From: Eucommia ulmoides
Lineage: Eukaryota; Streptophyta; Magnoliopsida; Garryales; Eucommiaceae
Direction of reading: 5' to 3'
DNA: 64,000 bases
Assembly (NCBI GenBank): GCA_016647705.1
Contig: CM028328.1
Location: 4,365,311-4,429,310 of the forward strand
Part shown: positions 44,297 to 57,400 of the stretch, in pieces
Position numbering within the stretch: the first letter of the stretch is position 1
Layout: each line of letters opens with the position of its first letter
Translations under genes and position numbers: made by a program
The notes under the pieces: model-generated
Told to the model about the DNA's origin: nothing
Database searches by the model: none
What the model saw: only the letters and a program-made list of their open reading frames with translations

Positions 44297-47249
44297 TGTC
44301 ACACCCCACCTCGGACTCCCGTCACCATGGGGCCGACGTGACATCGACATGACATCACCTAACTGACTAAACAATCACAATATGACAATATACAAACAAA
44401 TGATCTATACAACATATACATAATTCCAACTGATAGGGACACACCGTCCCAAATATAAGAACAACCAAATGAATCCCATGAATCTCACTTAGATTCATCT
44501 CTGGCACCTCGCCTCAAAATTTCTCTCAAATGACTCCATCGCATGATCAGTATAACTCTATTTAGCGCCAGTAGGGGACCGACTGACTCCTAGCTATTTC
44601 ACCTGCGAGTGTACTGCCTTCTTAGTAAAAATATTTTGTAATAATAAATCATTCTACAACATCTAAATGGATCAAGCGTAAGTATATAAACAACACGTAA
44701 CTAGTAAAATTCTCCATAATATAAGTAGTGAAAATAAACCAATAAGTATAAGTTCCATTCAACCCATCTAGTATAAAATAATACCATTCACCATAATAAA
44801 AAATAAATCACCCAGTATAAGTAAAACTCCACATCTCAAAACACCACTCCACCACACCACCACACCACTCACTGGCTAGTCATAGTGATCATTTTAACCT
44901 CACGATCGGGAGTTGCAACGGTAACGTACCATCCGTAGGATATGCCTTCCTAACAAAATAAATGACCATATGCCCGGACCACCCATCGGACAGGTCATAA
45001 TATCAATATCCACATGCCGGACTACCCATCGACTGGATATAATATTAATAATCATCTGCCGGACCATCCATCGGCAGGATATAATATCAACAATCGCCTG
45101 CCAGACCGCCCATCAATAGGACATAAAATCAATAACATCATCAAATCAACAACATCATCATCAAATCACAACATAAGGATATCGTTTAATCAACATCGTC
45201 AGATCCCACATCCACCTCTCTTTTCCAAAATCGACGTTTTATCCGAAAATCATATTTCTCACTTTCTTTTAAAAGTAAACATCTGATTTTACCAAAACCA
45301 CTTTTTCACTCTTTATTTTTTAGAAAATCAGACATGTTTAGAAAAACAAATATTTTCCACTCTCTTTTTTTAATCACCAAATCCAACGAAAAATCATTTT
45401 CACCTTTCTTTCGAAAACCACCATAATTGAACGAAAATTCATTTCCTCAACTCACCCAAAACCTATTTGATCCATATCATTTATAAAATCATACAGTCCA
45501 AGTAAAACCATTTTACACACATATTTATATATATAAAAATAGTTTGTCAAGAAGACAGTACACTCATCGGATGCTCCGTTCCCAAAAGCCTTTACCGGCT
45601 ATTCTCTATCGCGCTCCAGTATTTGCGAACCTATTAGTGACAGGGCCTACATTAATATTTTAGATAAAATAACCTAACCATGCCATACAAACCCTAGGTT
45701 CCGTAATTTCCTATTCCCCAATTATTTTACTATGAAGGATATTTATTTTGTCCATCTCGCCTCGTTTATATTTATTGTACTAATTTATTCAGATTTGCGA
45801 TTATTAACATATTATTATAATTACGGGGATTACTATTACGATTGCGAAATCGTTAATGCTAATAATTTAATTTAACGAAAATTAATAATCGATTGAAATT
45901 TCACCTATTTCCGAATCGTTTGACGGCCACGAGATGGGTTTTGGATTTTCCTGGGGTGGTTTCTGCAAATCCTCCCCTTTTTCCTTTTCTTCTTCCTTTT
46001 TTTTTTTTTTTTTCTCTTTCTATTTGAAATCTCGCTGCCGCCGACCCTGCTCCAATCACACCCATTCCTACTCACTTCCTCTGTCGGTCGGCTAAACAAC
46101 ACCTCGTACACCCAAACACACACGGAACGACGACCACACACAAACCACTACCAAAGCGAATAGCAACCACATCGAACAAACACCTCTACGCTGAACAGCT
46201 CACACCACCGGCGAACGGAATACACCTGACCGAGCTAATCAGATCAGCGGACGCACAAAGCTCCCCTGCCGATCGTAAACACCCACAACGGACGACGGCC
46301 ACACCGCCAACCGGAAACGGAAAATGCACACATACCCTGCACAACACCGCCAACACACACTCTCAGGCCATGATCACTCACACACAACAGCAGCTCGAAA
46401 CAGAACACACCCTCTAGGCCAAACCCACTTTCTTCCTCTCTAACTCACTGCCGGTGATCAAAACCCACACCACCGGATCACCGAACAATCAACGAACAAG
46501 TCGAACACACACACAATCATAAATACACATCGTCTGTACCGCCACCGTTGGACGAACAAGAAATACACACATGCATGCCGACGAACACACACAATAGTAC
46601 CCACGCTCCAAAACACACATTCACCACATAAAAGTTGAATAGAACAACGACCACACACACCCAGATGCCACACGCAACCCACCGCCGACGAACCCCACAC
46701 GATCGACGCTAGAACAATCACCAGTGAGTCTCTCTCTCTCTTCCTTTTTTTCTCTTTCTCTAGATTTCTCTCTTCGGTTCTGGACTTTTCTTGGGGGATT
46801 TTTTTATCATTAATCTATGTATTACATATATATATGCATGAAACTCGTGGATTGAGGCTTGATCGTTCGATTGTCATGTCTCCCGTATCGCTCTGCTCTG
46901 TCTCTGGCTTCCCACTGTGCACAGACTCACTGCTATATATATATATATATATATATTAAAATAAACTTTAGTTAAATTACACTTTCTTCCCCACTAACTT
47001 CTTTAAATCCTTATTTTAATCAATTTCAACTTTTAAAAGTTTCTACAATCATAATTTCATCCTTAATATTTTTAAATTTTGATATTAATTATCAACTTGA
47101 ATCTTAAGTTTAAATTTATTGTTTTTAAATTTGCTAATTTGACCCTTAAATGTTTGATTTTAATTTTAATTAATCCAATTTCACCCCGAATTTTCCTATG
47201 CTCTAGAATGGAATTATTAATGACGTACTTGCAAAGTCGGGGTCTTACA
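44297..47249 (-). mobile_element. Solo LTR (TGTCACACCCC...GGTCTTACA), insertion 1 in the Tat 3' LTR
   Basis: 2953 bp with TG...CA ends and a perfect 5-bp duplication GATTA (44292-44296 and 47250-47254). On the minus strand it begins TGTAAGACCCCG and ends GGGGTGTGACA, like the element at 3558. It shares the modules GTACTGCCTTCTT/GAAGACAGTACAC (44605-44625, 45550-45562), CCTCACGATCGGGAGTT (44914) and CTACTGGCGC. A polypyrimidine zone (45965-46020) is followed by a CACACA/CCGGCGA-rich zone (46050-46720). No internal domains, hence a solo LTR. The empty site is confirmed by the intact 5' LTR (33570-33590). Confidence 0.87.
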
Positions 47250-48188
47250 GATTATCTCCTAAACATCCCGGATTATCGATTAAACACAGGGTTTTGACTA
47301 ATTAACCGTGTTTAGGCCTGACTAATTATCTCTAATGCCTATATATATTGGGGCTATGTGAGCCTGATGTACGCTTGGATACGCTTTTACATTACGCGTG
47401 AGTTCATTTGTTTACTTACTGTATTAGTGTACATTTTCTCTCTAAGCACTGATTACCACGCTGGAGGAGTTCCACCGGGACAAACCCCGGTCTGAGCCTT
47501 TTGCAAGTACACTCCCTGAGAAGCAAAACTCTGGGCATAATAGGTCAGTCCTCCTAGGACCTAGCACAACTCACTCGAGGACTTTTCAACTAACGACTTC
47601 ACCTCAGCAAGAGGACCCATCTGTCATCCGACTGGACCATACTCGAGGTGTGTACCTGTCACAACCCGTCCCGGAACCCGTCATCCCGAGGCTGGCGTGA
47701 CTACAACATGACATCACCAATACCCAAACAACCAAAAGAAAGACAATATATACCCACCATATAATACAAACATTTAAATGAGGGACACACCCATCCCAAA
47801 TTAATCCTAACAAACAGTATTCATCCATGAACCTTTTATAGGTTCGTCTTTGACAGCTTCTCTCAACCACCTATATGACTCCATTACGTAGCTCTACCTA
47901 GTGCCAGTAGGGGACCGACTCCTAGCCGTTGTACCTGCGAGTGTACTGCCTTCTTAGTAAAATATTTTTATAATAATAACAGTTCATTCTGCATCATCTA
48001 AATGGATCAAGCTTAAATATATAGACATTATGTAGCTCGCAAAGGTTTGCATAATATTAGCAGCGAGAATAAGGCACTACCTATAAGTTCAATGCAAAAA
48101 TCATTTAGTATAAGAATCATGCCATTCACCATATAGATAATAAATCACTCAGTAGAAGCAAATTATCACATCTCCAAACATCTTCTCA

Positions 48189-48189
48189 A

Positions 48190-48221
<32 letters not shown>

Positions 48222-48233
48222 ACACACACACAC
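48189..48233. repeat. (CA)n microsatellite
   Basis: About 45 bp of CA with one TA interruption near 48217. Confidence 0.93.
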
Positions 48234-48795
48234 GCTGGCCAGCCCTAGTGATCGTTTTAACCTCACGATCGGGAGTTACAACGGTACCGTAACATTCATA
48301 GGAATGCCTTCCTACGAAATATCCACACCCCTTTTTGGAGAGAAATATAATCCACACCCCTTACGGGGAGAAATATAATCCACACCCCTTACGGGGAGAA
48401 CAACCATGGCATCATCAAAATCAAATACAGTCTCATCGAAATACAACTCAATAAATATCATCTACTCAATATTGTCAAATCACCACACCTACCACTTTTC
48501 TTCAAAACCCGCTTTTAAATTCAAAAATCATATTTCGCACTTTCTTTTAAAGAAAACGTCCGATTTTATCAAAACCATTTTTCTATCCTTTACTTTTAGA
48601 AAACCAGGCGTTTTTATAAAAATAGATGTTTCTTATTTTCTCTTTAAAAACACTGTCTAATTTCACCAAATCTAGCGGAAATTCATTTCCAACTTCTTTT
48701 TGAAATCTATCGAAGTCCAGTTTGCCAATTCATTCAAATCCTGCTTGATTTATATCATTTATGAATTCATACAGTTTAGGTAATCACAAATTTTA

Positions 48796-48799
<4 letters not shown>

Positions 48800-48876
<77 letters not shown>
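48800..48876. repeat. (TA)n microsatellite, 77 bp
   Basis: Longest dinucleotide tract in the window. It lies in the second solo LTR just before the GAAGACAGTACACTC block. The related LTR copies have short or no TA tract at the same point. Confidence 0.95.
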
Positions 48877-48879
<3 letters not shown>

Positions 48880-50135
48880 AATAGTTTGGTAAGAAGACAG
48901 TACACTCACCTCGTAAACCGTTCTCCAAAACCTTCACTGACCATACTCTATCGGGACACCGGTGCCTGCGAGCCTAATAGTAACAGAGCCTAAATTAATA
49001 TCTTATCTAAAATATTTGAATCATGCAATGTCGGCCTTATATTCCGAATTGTTACTATTTTATGCGCCACGTAATTAAAATTAACTAATCGTTAGGAAAT
49101 TGTTATGATTTTTGGGATTTGTAATGCTACATAAAATTTAATTTAACGAGAATTATTAATCGATTGAAATTTTACCTATTTCCGAATCGTTTGGAGACCA
49201 CGAGAGGGGTTTTTAATTTTCAGTGGGGTGGTTCGTGTAATTCTCCTTCTTTTTTTTCTTTTTTTCTTTTTTTTTCCTTCTTCTTCCTTTTTTTTTTTTT
49301 TTTTTTTTTTTTCATTTTCTCTTTTCTGTTTCGTCTTCTGCTTCCATCCTGGTTTGAACCATCCACCGATTGTCCCACTCCAAACACGAGCACACCACCA
49401 CTGATTACTCACACCCTAAACGCCGAACACAAATACTCCCCTCCCACAGTTACCGTGGACCGAACAAACTCCCCGTCGGACGACGACGTCACCGACGACT
49501 CCCTCTCCCTCACTTCATTTTCTGTTTTCTGCTTTGGGACTCGCCGGCGACCGACCGTGCTCCGATCACGCCACACCTCCACGAAGACGGAACACCCGTG
49601 ACGTCGACCGGAACACCTACCCGAACCGATACCCACTTTCTCTCTCTCTCTAACCCTTCGGCCGGCAGCACCCATCATCACACCGGAGGGACACCCCCAC
49701 GCCGTCGATAATCACGCAACCAGACCAGACGGTGCCACCACACACCCCCACTCAGTCTCCGAACAACCCGAACACACCCACTGCCGGTAGCCCACACACT
49801 CGATGACGAACCGAACACACACATGCCGGCGAACGGCGACGATCAAGCTCATACTACCGGTGGACCGAACACATACCCACATACTCCCAGTAAACCGTCG
49901 ATGATAGCCTATTACTCCCTCACTTGAGATCGACGACAACTCACACATCCACCGACATACACTGCCGATCTTCCTCTCTCTCTCCATTTCCTGATTTCCG
50001 TTTTAAATTTCAGATTATTGGAGATGTTTCGATCATTACACGTATGTATTGCATGCGTTTAGTGGGTTCACTTCCTCCCAGCTTGCCACGTTACTGCTCT
50101 CCTTACCTCCTGCCGGCAGCGGCTTCATCGGATCA

Positions 50136-50142
<7 letters not shown>

Positions 50143-50180
<38 letters not shown>
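50143..50180. repeat. (TA)n microsatellite in the second solo LTR
   Basis: 38 bp of TA following GTGTGTG. The sister LTR has a shorter tract at the equivalent place (46933-46956) and the 26800 element has one at 31089-31158, so it is a conserved feature of the family. Confidence 0.93.
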
Positions 50181-50185
<5 letters not shown>

Positions 50186-50547
50186 AACTTTTTAATTAAT
50201 CACTCTTTCTTCCCCCATCTTTCTTTAAATCTTAATTTTAATCAATTGAAATTTTTAAGAGTTTCTAAAATTTGCAATTTCACCCCTTTAAGTTTCAATT
50301 AAAAATTACATGTCAATTTACCCCCTCAAAGTTTGGATTTAATTTTCTCTAAATTTGCGAATTGACCCTTAGATCTTGAATTTGAATTTTTATTGACCCA
50401 ATTTCACCCCGAATTTATTTTATATTATTTTTTTATTTTATGTTATTTTTTATTTTTTATTTTTGTTTTCCAGTTACACTAAAATGTAACCAGAATGACG
50501 TACTTACTGTAATTGAGGTCTTACAGTACCAGTTTTATGCAGTAACA

Positions 50548-51704
50548 TGAATAATTGGTAATTAGTCCTAAAAGCGAGTGTAATCTGTTATTAGTCTCAT
50601 TTAAAACATAAGTTTTGATTTAATCACTTAAATTAATTTTTGCTTGCATATTAGTCCCACATGTGCTCAAACCTGTGTAATATTGGTTAAATGTACATGT
50701 GCAATATTAGTTATAGGTTACAAATTCCATGTAGCTATATTACATGTATTTATGTAATATTTGTTACATCTAATAAATATTTTACACACAAGTTAGATAC
50801 ACGTAACTGCGAGAGGGCAGCGCGTGTATTGGGCCTTCCACCTTTTTTTAATGCGTGAGACTATAACACAAGTTACAATTGTATATGAGAATTTTTTAAA
50901 ATAAGGGACTTGCCACAAAAACACTCAAAAAATTATTGTTAGCCTCACCCACCCAAGCGCATCTGCACCCTCCCCCGCGCAACACCCTACCCTTCTCATC
51001 TTCTTCTTCTTCATTTATTTTTTCACCCTACCCCTACCAATTTGCCTATAAAATCACAAGGAGATATATAAAGATCTAAGCGGCCACATATCTGTTTAGA
51101 TCTGGCGTCGCAGCTAAACGTCTCTGTACAAATCCGAGAGGTAGATCCATCCATGAGCATCCATGTTCAGAGTTGTACAGACCTAAGGCGAGCTGGCCGG
51201 AGAAACAAGACGAAGAAGGAAGAAACAAAATGAAGAAGAAAATAACAAGAAATCAATAGAAGAAGAATAAGAGAGAATCGGGGTGGGTTTTTTTTAAGGG
51301 TAAAAAATATATATATATTTTTCAATAGAGATGCTAGTGTAAAAAATACGAAAAAAATATATAAAAAAATTAAAAAGATATTTATATATTTTAATTTTAA
51401 ATTATTTTTAAATTGATTAGGTTAAAATTATGATTACAATTAAAATTTAGTAATTTTTTTACGCAGAGGGGAACTTAATAGTGTTTAATCGAAAATGATA
51501 AGGGGTTGACCTATATTTTACTTATGATAGAGTGATTTGTGATTTTAGTTAAAATGACTAGACAGAAAAGTAGCAAACACCCATTATACAAAACTCAAAA
51601 TATCTAAATTAATAAATTATTTAATGTTAGTTGACATTTATATATTAAAACGAGTAAATAATTTCTTATTTTTGCATGAATTTTATAATCACGTGGAATA
51701 TTTT

Positions 51705-51735
<31 letters not shown>

Positions 51736-51977
51736 AATTTTTGCATTTTAAAAGTTCTTAAAGTATAGAAATGTAAATTAATCAAATAAAATACGAAATT
51801 GTTATATATACCTTGTTTTTAAGATTTGGTTAAATTTGGAATAAATAAGTAAACATGATATATGTCTGTTTTAATAATTTAATAGTCTCTTAACGTTTCT
51901 ACACAAATATTACCAATAATTCATTGTATGGTGTGTTTTTCTTTTTCGATAATTTCTTTTTGATAAATTTATTATAC
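50548..51977. other. AT-rich sequence, no gene seen
   Basis: Follows the end of the Tat element. A C-rich stretch with CTTCTTCTTC (50945-51020) and a poly(T) run (51712-51735) stand out. No long frame with coding character. Confidence 0.55.
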
Positions 51978-52440
51978 ACTTTCCATTTGGTTACTGTTTT
52001 TGTACCCTAATTTTTGTTCCCGCTCTCAAAATTTTTAGAGTAATTTACAAAAACGCATTTGGTAAACATGTTTATGTTCCCAAAATTTTGGGATTATTGG
52101 AACTATTTCCTGAATTCCTTAAAAATTTGACAAAAAAAAAAATGATTCCTATTCACTCCCACAAAATAATCTCACTGCCATCCCATCGGCCACCATTGTT
52201 CCACTGATTGCCACCACCCCCCGGCCACCATACATTTAAAGAAAAAAAAAAAAGAACAAATATTGCAACATGTTTTTTGTTTTTGTTCTCATAAATTAAA
52301 AGAAAACAATTTCAGGAAAATGGTTGTTACCAAACATAATTCTATTTTCAAAATACTCTAGAATTGAAACAAAATTTTCATCACATCCCATCCCAATTTA
52401 TTAGAAGTAAAAACAGATACACTAACCAAAAGCCACCTTA
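51978..52440. mobile_element. MITE-like element with TTTGGTTA(C/G)TG inverted ends
   Basis: The left end CTTTCCATTTGGTTACTGTTTTTG and the inverted right end (read from 52437 backwards) AAGGTGGCTTTTGGTTAGTGTATC form an imperfect terminal inverted repeat around about 430 bp. Internal sequence is AT-rich and non-coding with TTCC(T/A)GAA-like inverted motifs. No target duplication was clear. Confidence 0.45.
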
Positions 52441-54060
52441 GCAACTCCTTTTCAACCCAACCTACCCTAAGCCTTAGTGTTAGCCCTTAACAATGCTGGA
52501 AGAACTAAATGACATAAACTTGGTGTGCTATGTAACTGGACGTGGTATATACAACACAAACTAAGGCGTTGATATAAAAAGACACGAACTTGGTGTATAT
52601 TTCTAACTGAACGTGGTGCACACGACCCCAAACAAAGACATTGGTACGAAATAGGCACGGAGGTTAACCAAATTCAAAGGCATACAAATGTTGGATGATG
52701 ACATCTATCAATTGACAAAATATTAGTGCGGCGGTGCCAAGTTGAGGTAACCTGGCACAAAACATAGGCATGCGGCTAAGCTAAGGAGTCAACCGTGGGC
52801 AGGGGTCCACTATTGACTCTATTATAACTCTTTAGACATTTTGTTGTCTACTACTGTCCCTTGAATTATTTTGCATTAAACATGGAAGGTGCTCCTCCCT
52901 CCAAACCCTCGACGTGGCAAGGTACCTGTGTGTACTAAAAGGGTTGGCACACCAAGGTAACGTGTAAGACATAACTTACACATGGTTGGTAAGTTTGGCG
53001 TGAGACTTACCCAACAATATCGGTTTGAGGCATAAACTAAGGCATGGTGCATCGGCGGACAAAGACATCGTGGGGAAACACCAATAGGTGTTGGGCATTG
53101 CTAAGCTAAGATTAAGGACATCCTAGGCACAATGTTAAGATCGGTGTGATGGGCATGGCATGACACTGGGCAAGACAATGGCACGACACTGGGCAAGACA
53201 ATGGCACATGGTTAAGACAATCAATGTCAACATATGGCGGCACGCGTTGGAGAGACGGGATGTCATTGGACAATGCTAGTAGGCATTGGGCAGTGTTGGA
53301 ATAAGATGTTGAGCATGCATTGACAAAATGGTGCGTCGTTGGGCAATGTTGGTACACATTAGCGACATTGGCATATGAAGCAAGACAATCCTAGGCGTGG
53401 TGCTAAGATTGTGTTTCATGGGGCCGTATGAAACAAAAAGAAGACCTTGGTACGACATTAAGGCAATTCGGACAGAATGTGGGCGCAACACAACGTTTTG
53501 ATCATAGTCATGCGGGCGACATGAAATACTGTTGGGCACAACGGTGCATTCTAGTTAGAAAAATACATACGGCATGGTGAGTCATTGGGTGCAACGATGC
53601 AACGATATGCAACGGAACATTCAGAGTTAGCTGAACAGATGGTGTTGCTAGTGCTTAGCCAATGTGCAAAAATTAGCTGAGTGTGAACAACTTGGGGCAT
53701 GTGGGGGCAATTACTGATATTGGCTAGAAAACTAGTTAAGTAACTACCCTGTAGTCATGTTCAGCCATATGTCTAGTAGTTGGGGGTGTCAACTGTCTTC
53801 TTTGCCTATATAGATGTGTGTATTTCGGATTTGTGTGGGGTCAAATGGACAATGATTATTGTTCCCGCCACTCTTAATCAGAATTTAGTGTGTATTTTCT
53901 TATTTTTGCTGAGTAATAAATCGAGTTTTGCTTTTGGACTGTAAATCTGTGTGCATTCATATTGTTTCTGGTATATACATGTGCTCCGAGTTATGTTGAC
54001 ATCGTATTGTCTAAGAACATTAACGCGATTGACTCGTTAATGCGCAATTAGACCATCACA
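52441..54060. other. Degenerate LTR-like or repeat-derived region
   Basis: Unlike its AT-rich surroundings this 1.6 kb is GC-moderate and full of short recurring GGCA(C/T)/TTGG-type words, for example two direct copies of GACACTGGGCAAGACAATGGCA (53161-53205). Near its right end TGCCTATATAGATG (53800) looks like a promoter and GAGTAATAAATCG (53918) like a polyadenylation signal, as in an LTR running rightwards. TGTTAGCCC at 52479 could be its start, but the end and target duplication are not clear. Short reverse-strand frames here are not gene-like. Confidence 0.4.
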
Positions 54061-54228
54061 CATGCGAATTTTTTTAGATAAAAAATCAAATATGTGACAA
54101 TTAGTATAATCTCATTTGTTTTCCCAGTCAAAAAACACTTGGCAAGAGACAACCGGCAATGAAAGCTTCTGAAAAGACACGGAGCGACTCAATTTGAAAG
54201 TCACCCAGGGCTTGCCCCCATCGGAACG

Positions 54229-54408
54229 ACTCTCTCTCTCTCTCTCTCCCTCTCCCCTCTCTATCTCTCTTTCGGCGCAAAGTGATTCTTGCTAAACCTT
54301 AGGGCAAAGAATCTATCATCCGTACACACCTCCTCACTTCTTCTCTCCGTCTCAGTAGTATCTGTTTGATTTCACCTGAGAACTTGAAGTTGATTTGGTA
54401 ATTGCACC
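54229..54408 (+). promoter_or_regulatory. UBP14: UBP14 pyrimidine-rich core promoter / 5' UTR
   Basis: A CTCTCTCTCT run (54229-54272) followed by TTTCGGCGC lies about 140-180 bases before the ATG. Such pyrimidine patches are common at transcription starts of constitutive plant genes. No clear TATA box is seen. The start context is CACCATGG. Confidence 0.5.
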
Positions 54409-57400
54409 ATGGAACTCCTCCGATCGAATCTCTCTCGCGTTCGGATTCCGGAGCCGACAAATCGCATTTTCAAACAAGAATGCTGCATTTCTTTCGATAC
54501 ACCTGTACGTTTTTCGCTACGTTTTGTGTTTTTGTTTGTAGTTAATCGTTTATTTTCTATCGGCTGGATGAGGAAGTGCGTGAAGATATTAGGCTCGCCC
54601 GAGAGTATGAGATTATGCTTCCTTTTTTGTTTGCTTAATTTATCAGCCTAGAACTGTAATCCGATATTTGTATGTGTGTTAATTTTGGCTCTCGTCAATA
54701 CTGCGGTTTGTTGATATGTTTATCGTATTGAAGCTAATTTTTTGCGTAACAATTTCGCTCGTTACATTCGTTTCGTTTACTAGACGAACGTAGATTCTAT
54801 TGGTTCTTTTCAGCTCAGCTCAGTTAAGGTTGTTTAATCATTTTAGTTATTTATTCATTGTTCTTGTTGATGAGATTATGTTTGAGAGTATATATGACTG
54901 AGTTCTTTTTGCCGCTATTGAAACAATAAGAAAATGATAATCGATTTAGATTGTTGATTTTGTTGGGAAAATTATGATGTGGCTTGCTTTTTCCAAACAG
55001 TAATCATTTAACAGATAAGTTCTTTATTGTAGTGAAATTATGGGATTAAACTGTTTTTTGTACTGATTTTGTTTATCTATTTCCTCACGTTTTCCAGAAA
55101 TCAGAAGGTGGATTATTTATTGATATGAATACTTTCCTTGCCTTTGGGAAGGACTGTGTGAACTGGAATTTTGAGAAGACAGGGAACCCAGTTTATTTGC
55201 ATATAAAGCAGACAATGAAGCCACTTCCTGAAGATAGACCGTTGAAGAAACCGACTCTCTTAGCTATAGGTATGTATATTTTGTGTTATATGTATGTTTT
55301 TTCATTTCTCATTCGGCAGTATATATTTTTTATTATATCAGTTCAATATTTATGTTCTTGATGTTTTATATTGTTTGTAGCTGTTCTTTGCTAGTATTTT
55401 CCGAAATGTTCACTTTGTAATAAACAAAGCTTTAAAGTTGTTGATTAATTCAGCGAATGCTAGTTTTGCCAAGGATCAAAATATGTATGTTTTTTCATTT
55501 CTCATTCGGCAGTATATATTTTTTATTATATCAGTTCAATATTTATGTTCTTGATGTTTTATATTGTTTGTGGCTGTTCTTTGCTAGTATTTTCCGAAAT
55601 GTTCACTTTGTAATAAACAAAGCTTTAAAGTTGTTGATTAATTCAGCGAATGCTAGTTTTGCCAAGGATCAACTTTTAACTAGAAGTATTATCTATGAAA
55701 ATCAATTTAAAAGAATCTCTGATCAGATTCAAACACCGAGAGGTGTTAGGACGTGCCATTGAAAAGTGTTGTTGGTGGAAATATGTTCACATGTGAATGT
55801 TTGGAGGTTGTTTCTTACAGTGTCTTATTTATAAATTGCGAATTATGCCCTTAATATATATGTTATTGTGTTATTATATTTTTTGTTTGTTTGACAATAC
55901 ATAAAAATTCATTTCTATGATAGCTATTTGTAAAGTAACTTAATATATATTTTATTACAATGATACAATCAGATATTAATTTATTTGATTATCAAGAAAA
56001 AGATACAGTGTAAGGAGAAGAATATAGCAAAGAAGCTATTGTGTGTTTACTTGTTCTGAATCCTACATCAGAAACAATTTTGTCTCGTGTGAAACAGAGC
56101 CTATAGAATGTTATAGTTTTCTTTCAAGCAAAGAACAGGAGAAGACTTAAATATGACCTCCGTTTCTGATTATTCATGAACTTTCATTTTTTTTGAAAGG
56201 CTCATAGGCCCAGTTATTACACTGAGCACAACTTGCTGGAATAAATATGTTTTTAGTTATTGAAGGTACCCAACAGCAGAATCAGCTGCGGGCATATTAT
56301 GAACCCTGAAACATGAACTTCTGGCTTTACAGTCACTGCACGCGTGTATATATAATATATTTTATTTATAATCATCGTGGAATAACCTATGAGTGTCAAA
56401 TCTCTACTTCAGGGTATTAATGTTATAGAAGACACAGGCATTCTCTTGATTTATGTGGAATTTCCACAACTAGTGGAACTTCGATGTTTGATATATACGA
56501 CTATATGGTTTTTTATTTCATCATTTTCGAATTGTAACTAATTATATATCTTGGTTTCCTTTGTTCCATGGATAATTCATGCCATGTGACTGATTTTGGT
56601 AAAGGGTTCTTACTATGTAGTTCTCCATTATATTTTCAACTTACCTTTTTAGTTTTTACCAATATTTTATTTTACATTAACTATGATATTGATGTGGGAC
56701 AAGGACCCCGAGCAAATTATGAGTTTCGTACTTTTGTTTTTATTTGCGAAATTTATTTTTCTTGCATTTTATTTTCGTAGCTTAAGAGGTTTTTAGGAAC
56801 AATCTGGTTGGTTTGAAGTTAACTGAGGGATGGCGCTTGAACGATCTGTTTTCCGCAAAAGGATTCATGTAGCCGACCCTACTTAGGTGTGACCAAGGAT
56901 ATGTTGTTGTGGAATTTTAAAAGTAGTATGGTCAAGTTAGAGACCTATTAGGATACTATAATAGGTAGAGTTATTTTTTGGAATACTTTTCTTTGATTTT
57001 AGGTACTAGCATAGGTAGTTTCTAATTTTTTCCCCTTGTTTTGCAAGAGTAGCATTCTTAGGGTTAGGTTTATTAGGAGAACCATATTCAATTACTCAAC
57101 TATTCTATTATTCAATCATAATATAATTTTGAGATTTTTTTCTTTCTTATGTATTCAAGAACCTTTCTTCTGTATTCAAGAGCCCTTACCCGTTAGAACA
57201 CTATCTAACCTAATTCGATAAATTCAATCTAGTTGATGTTAACTGAAGGACTAAAACTTTATTCAAATGACTAAAAAATAAATAGAAAAAACTGAGGATA
57301 AAAAATTGTACGTTGCTTGTTTCAAGGACAATCTATTAATGTCCCCTTTAGTAAATATATCAGAAAAGCTACAAATGTTATTCCCCGTGGTGAAAACATG

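Larger units (their letters stand above)
47657..50525 (-). mobile_element. Solo LTR (TGTCACAACCCG...GGTCTTACA), insertion 2 in the Tat 3' LTR
   Basis: 2869 bp, TG...CA ends, perfect duplication GTACC (47652-47656 and 50526-50530). Its arrangement is the same as 44297-47249: GAAGACAGTACACTC near 48893, CCTCACGATCGGGAGTT near 48258, polypyrimidine zone 49238-49320, CA/CCGGCGA zone 49370-49960, TA tract, then the conserved right end. The empty site is seen in the 5' LTR at 33975-33985 (GTGTACCAATTTTAT). No coding capacity; the 145-codon frame at 49164 is a poly(T)/CA artefact. Confidence 0.87.
33198..50547 (+). mobile_element. Tat-lineage Ty3/Gypsy retrotransposon, decayed, with two solo LTRs in its 3' LTR
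   Basis: 5' LTR 33198-33997; a primer-binding region next to it (TTTAGCATCGTCTGTAGG, recognisable as a decayed Tat-type site); gag, protease, RT, RNase H, a second RNase H, integrase, antisense ORF, 3'-UTR tandem repeats, and a 3' LTR starting at 43916. The 3' LTR is split by solo LTRs at 44297-47249 and 47657-50525 and ends at 50547. Flanks GGAAT (33193-33197) and TGAAT (50548-50552) agree at 4 of 5. Net length without insertions is about 11.5 kb. Domain order and the extra RNase H place it in the Tat group. Every frame is broken. Confidence 0.88.
43916..50547 (+). repeat. Tat Gypsy 3' LTR, split into three pieces
   Basis: Pieces: 43916-44296, 47255-47656 and 50531-50547, interrupted by two solo LTRs and their duplicated target bases. 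Joined in order they follow the 5' LTR: TGATGAGGGTATTTTTGGGC at the start, TCTCCTAAACATCCCGGATTA after the first insertion, and AGTTTTATGCAGTAACA at the end against AATTTTATACACCAACA in the 5' LTR. Confidence 0.87.

Noticed and set aside
49164..49601. 145-codon plus-strand frame
   Set aside because: Its start is a poly(T)-encoded Phe run followed by CA-rich sequence; it belongs to the solo LTR.
44297..50525. The idea that the two ~2.9 kb elements are the two LTRs of one full-length element
   Set aside because: Each has its own perfect target duplication (GATTA and GTACC), and the DNA between them is Tat LTR, not gag-pol.
53112..53539. Minus-strand frames of 81-87 codons with CPTTHH-type peptides
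   Set aside because: They derive from short recurring words in an LTR-like region; no domain or codon bias.
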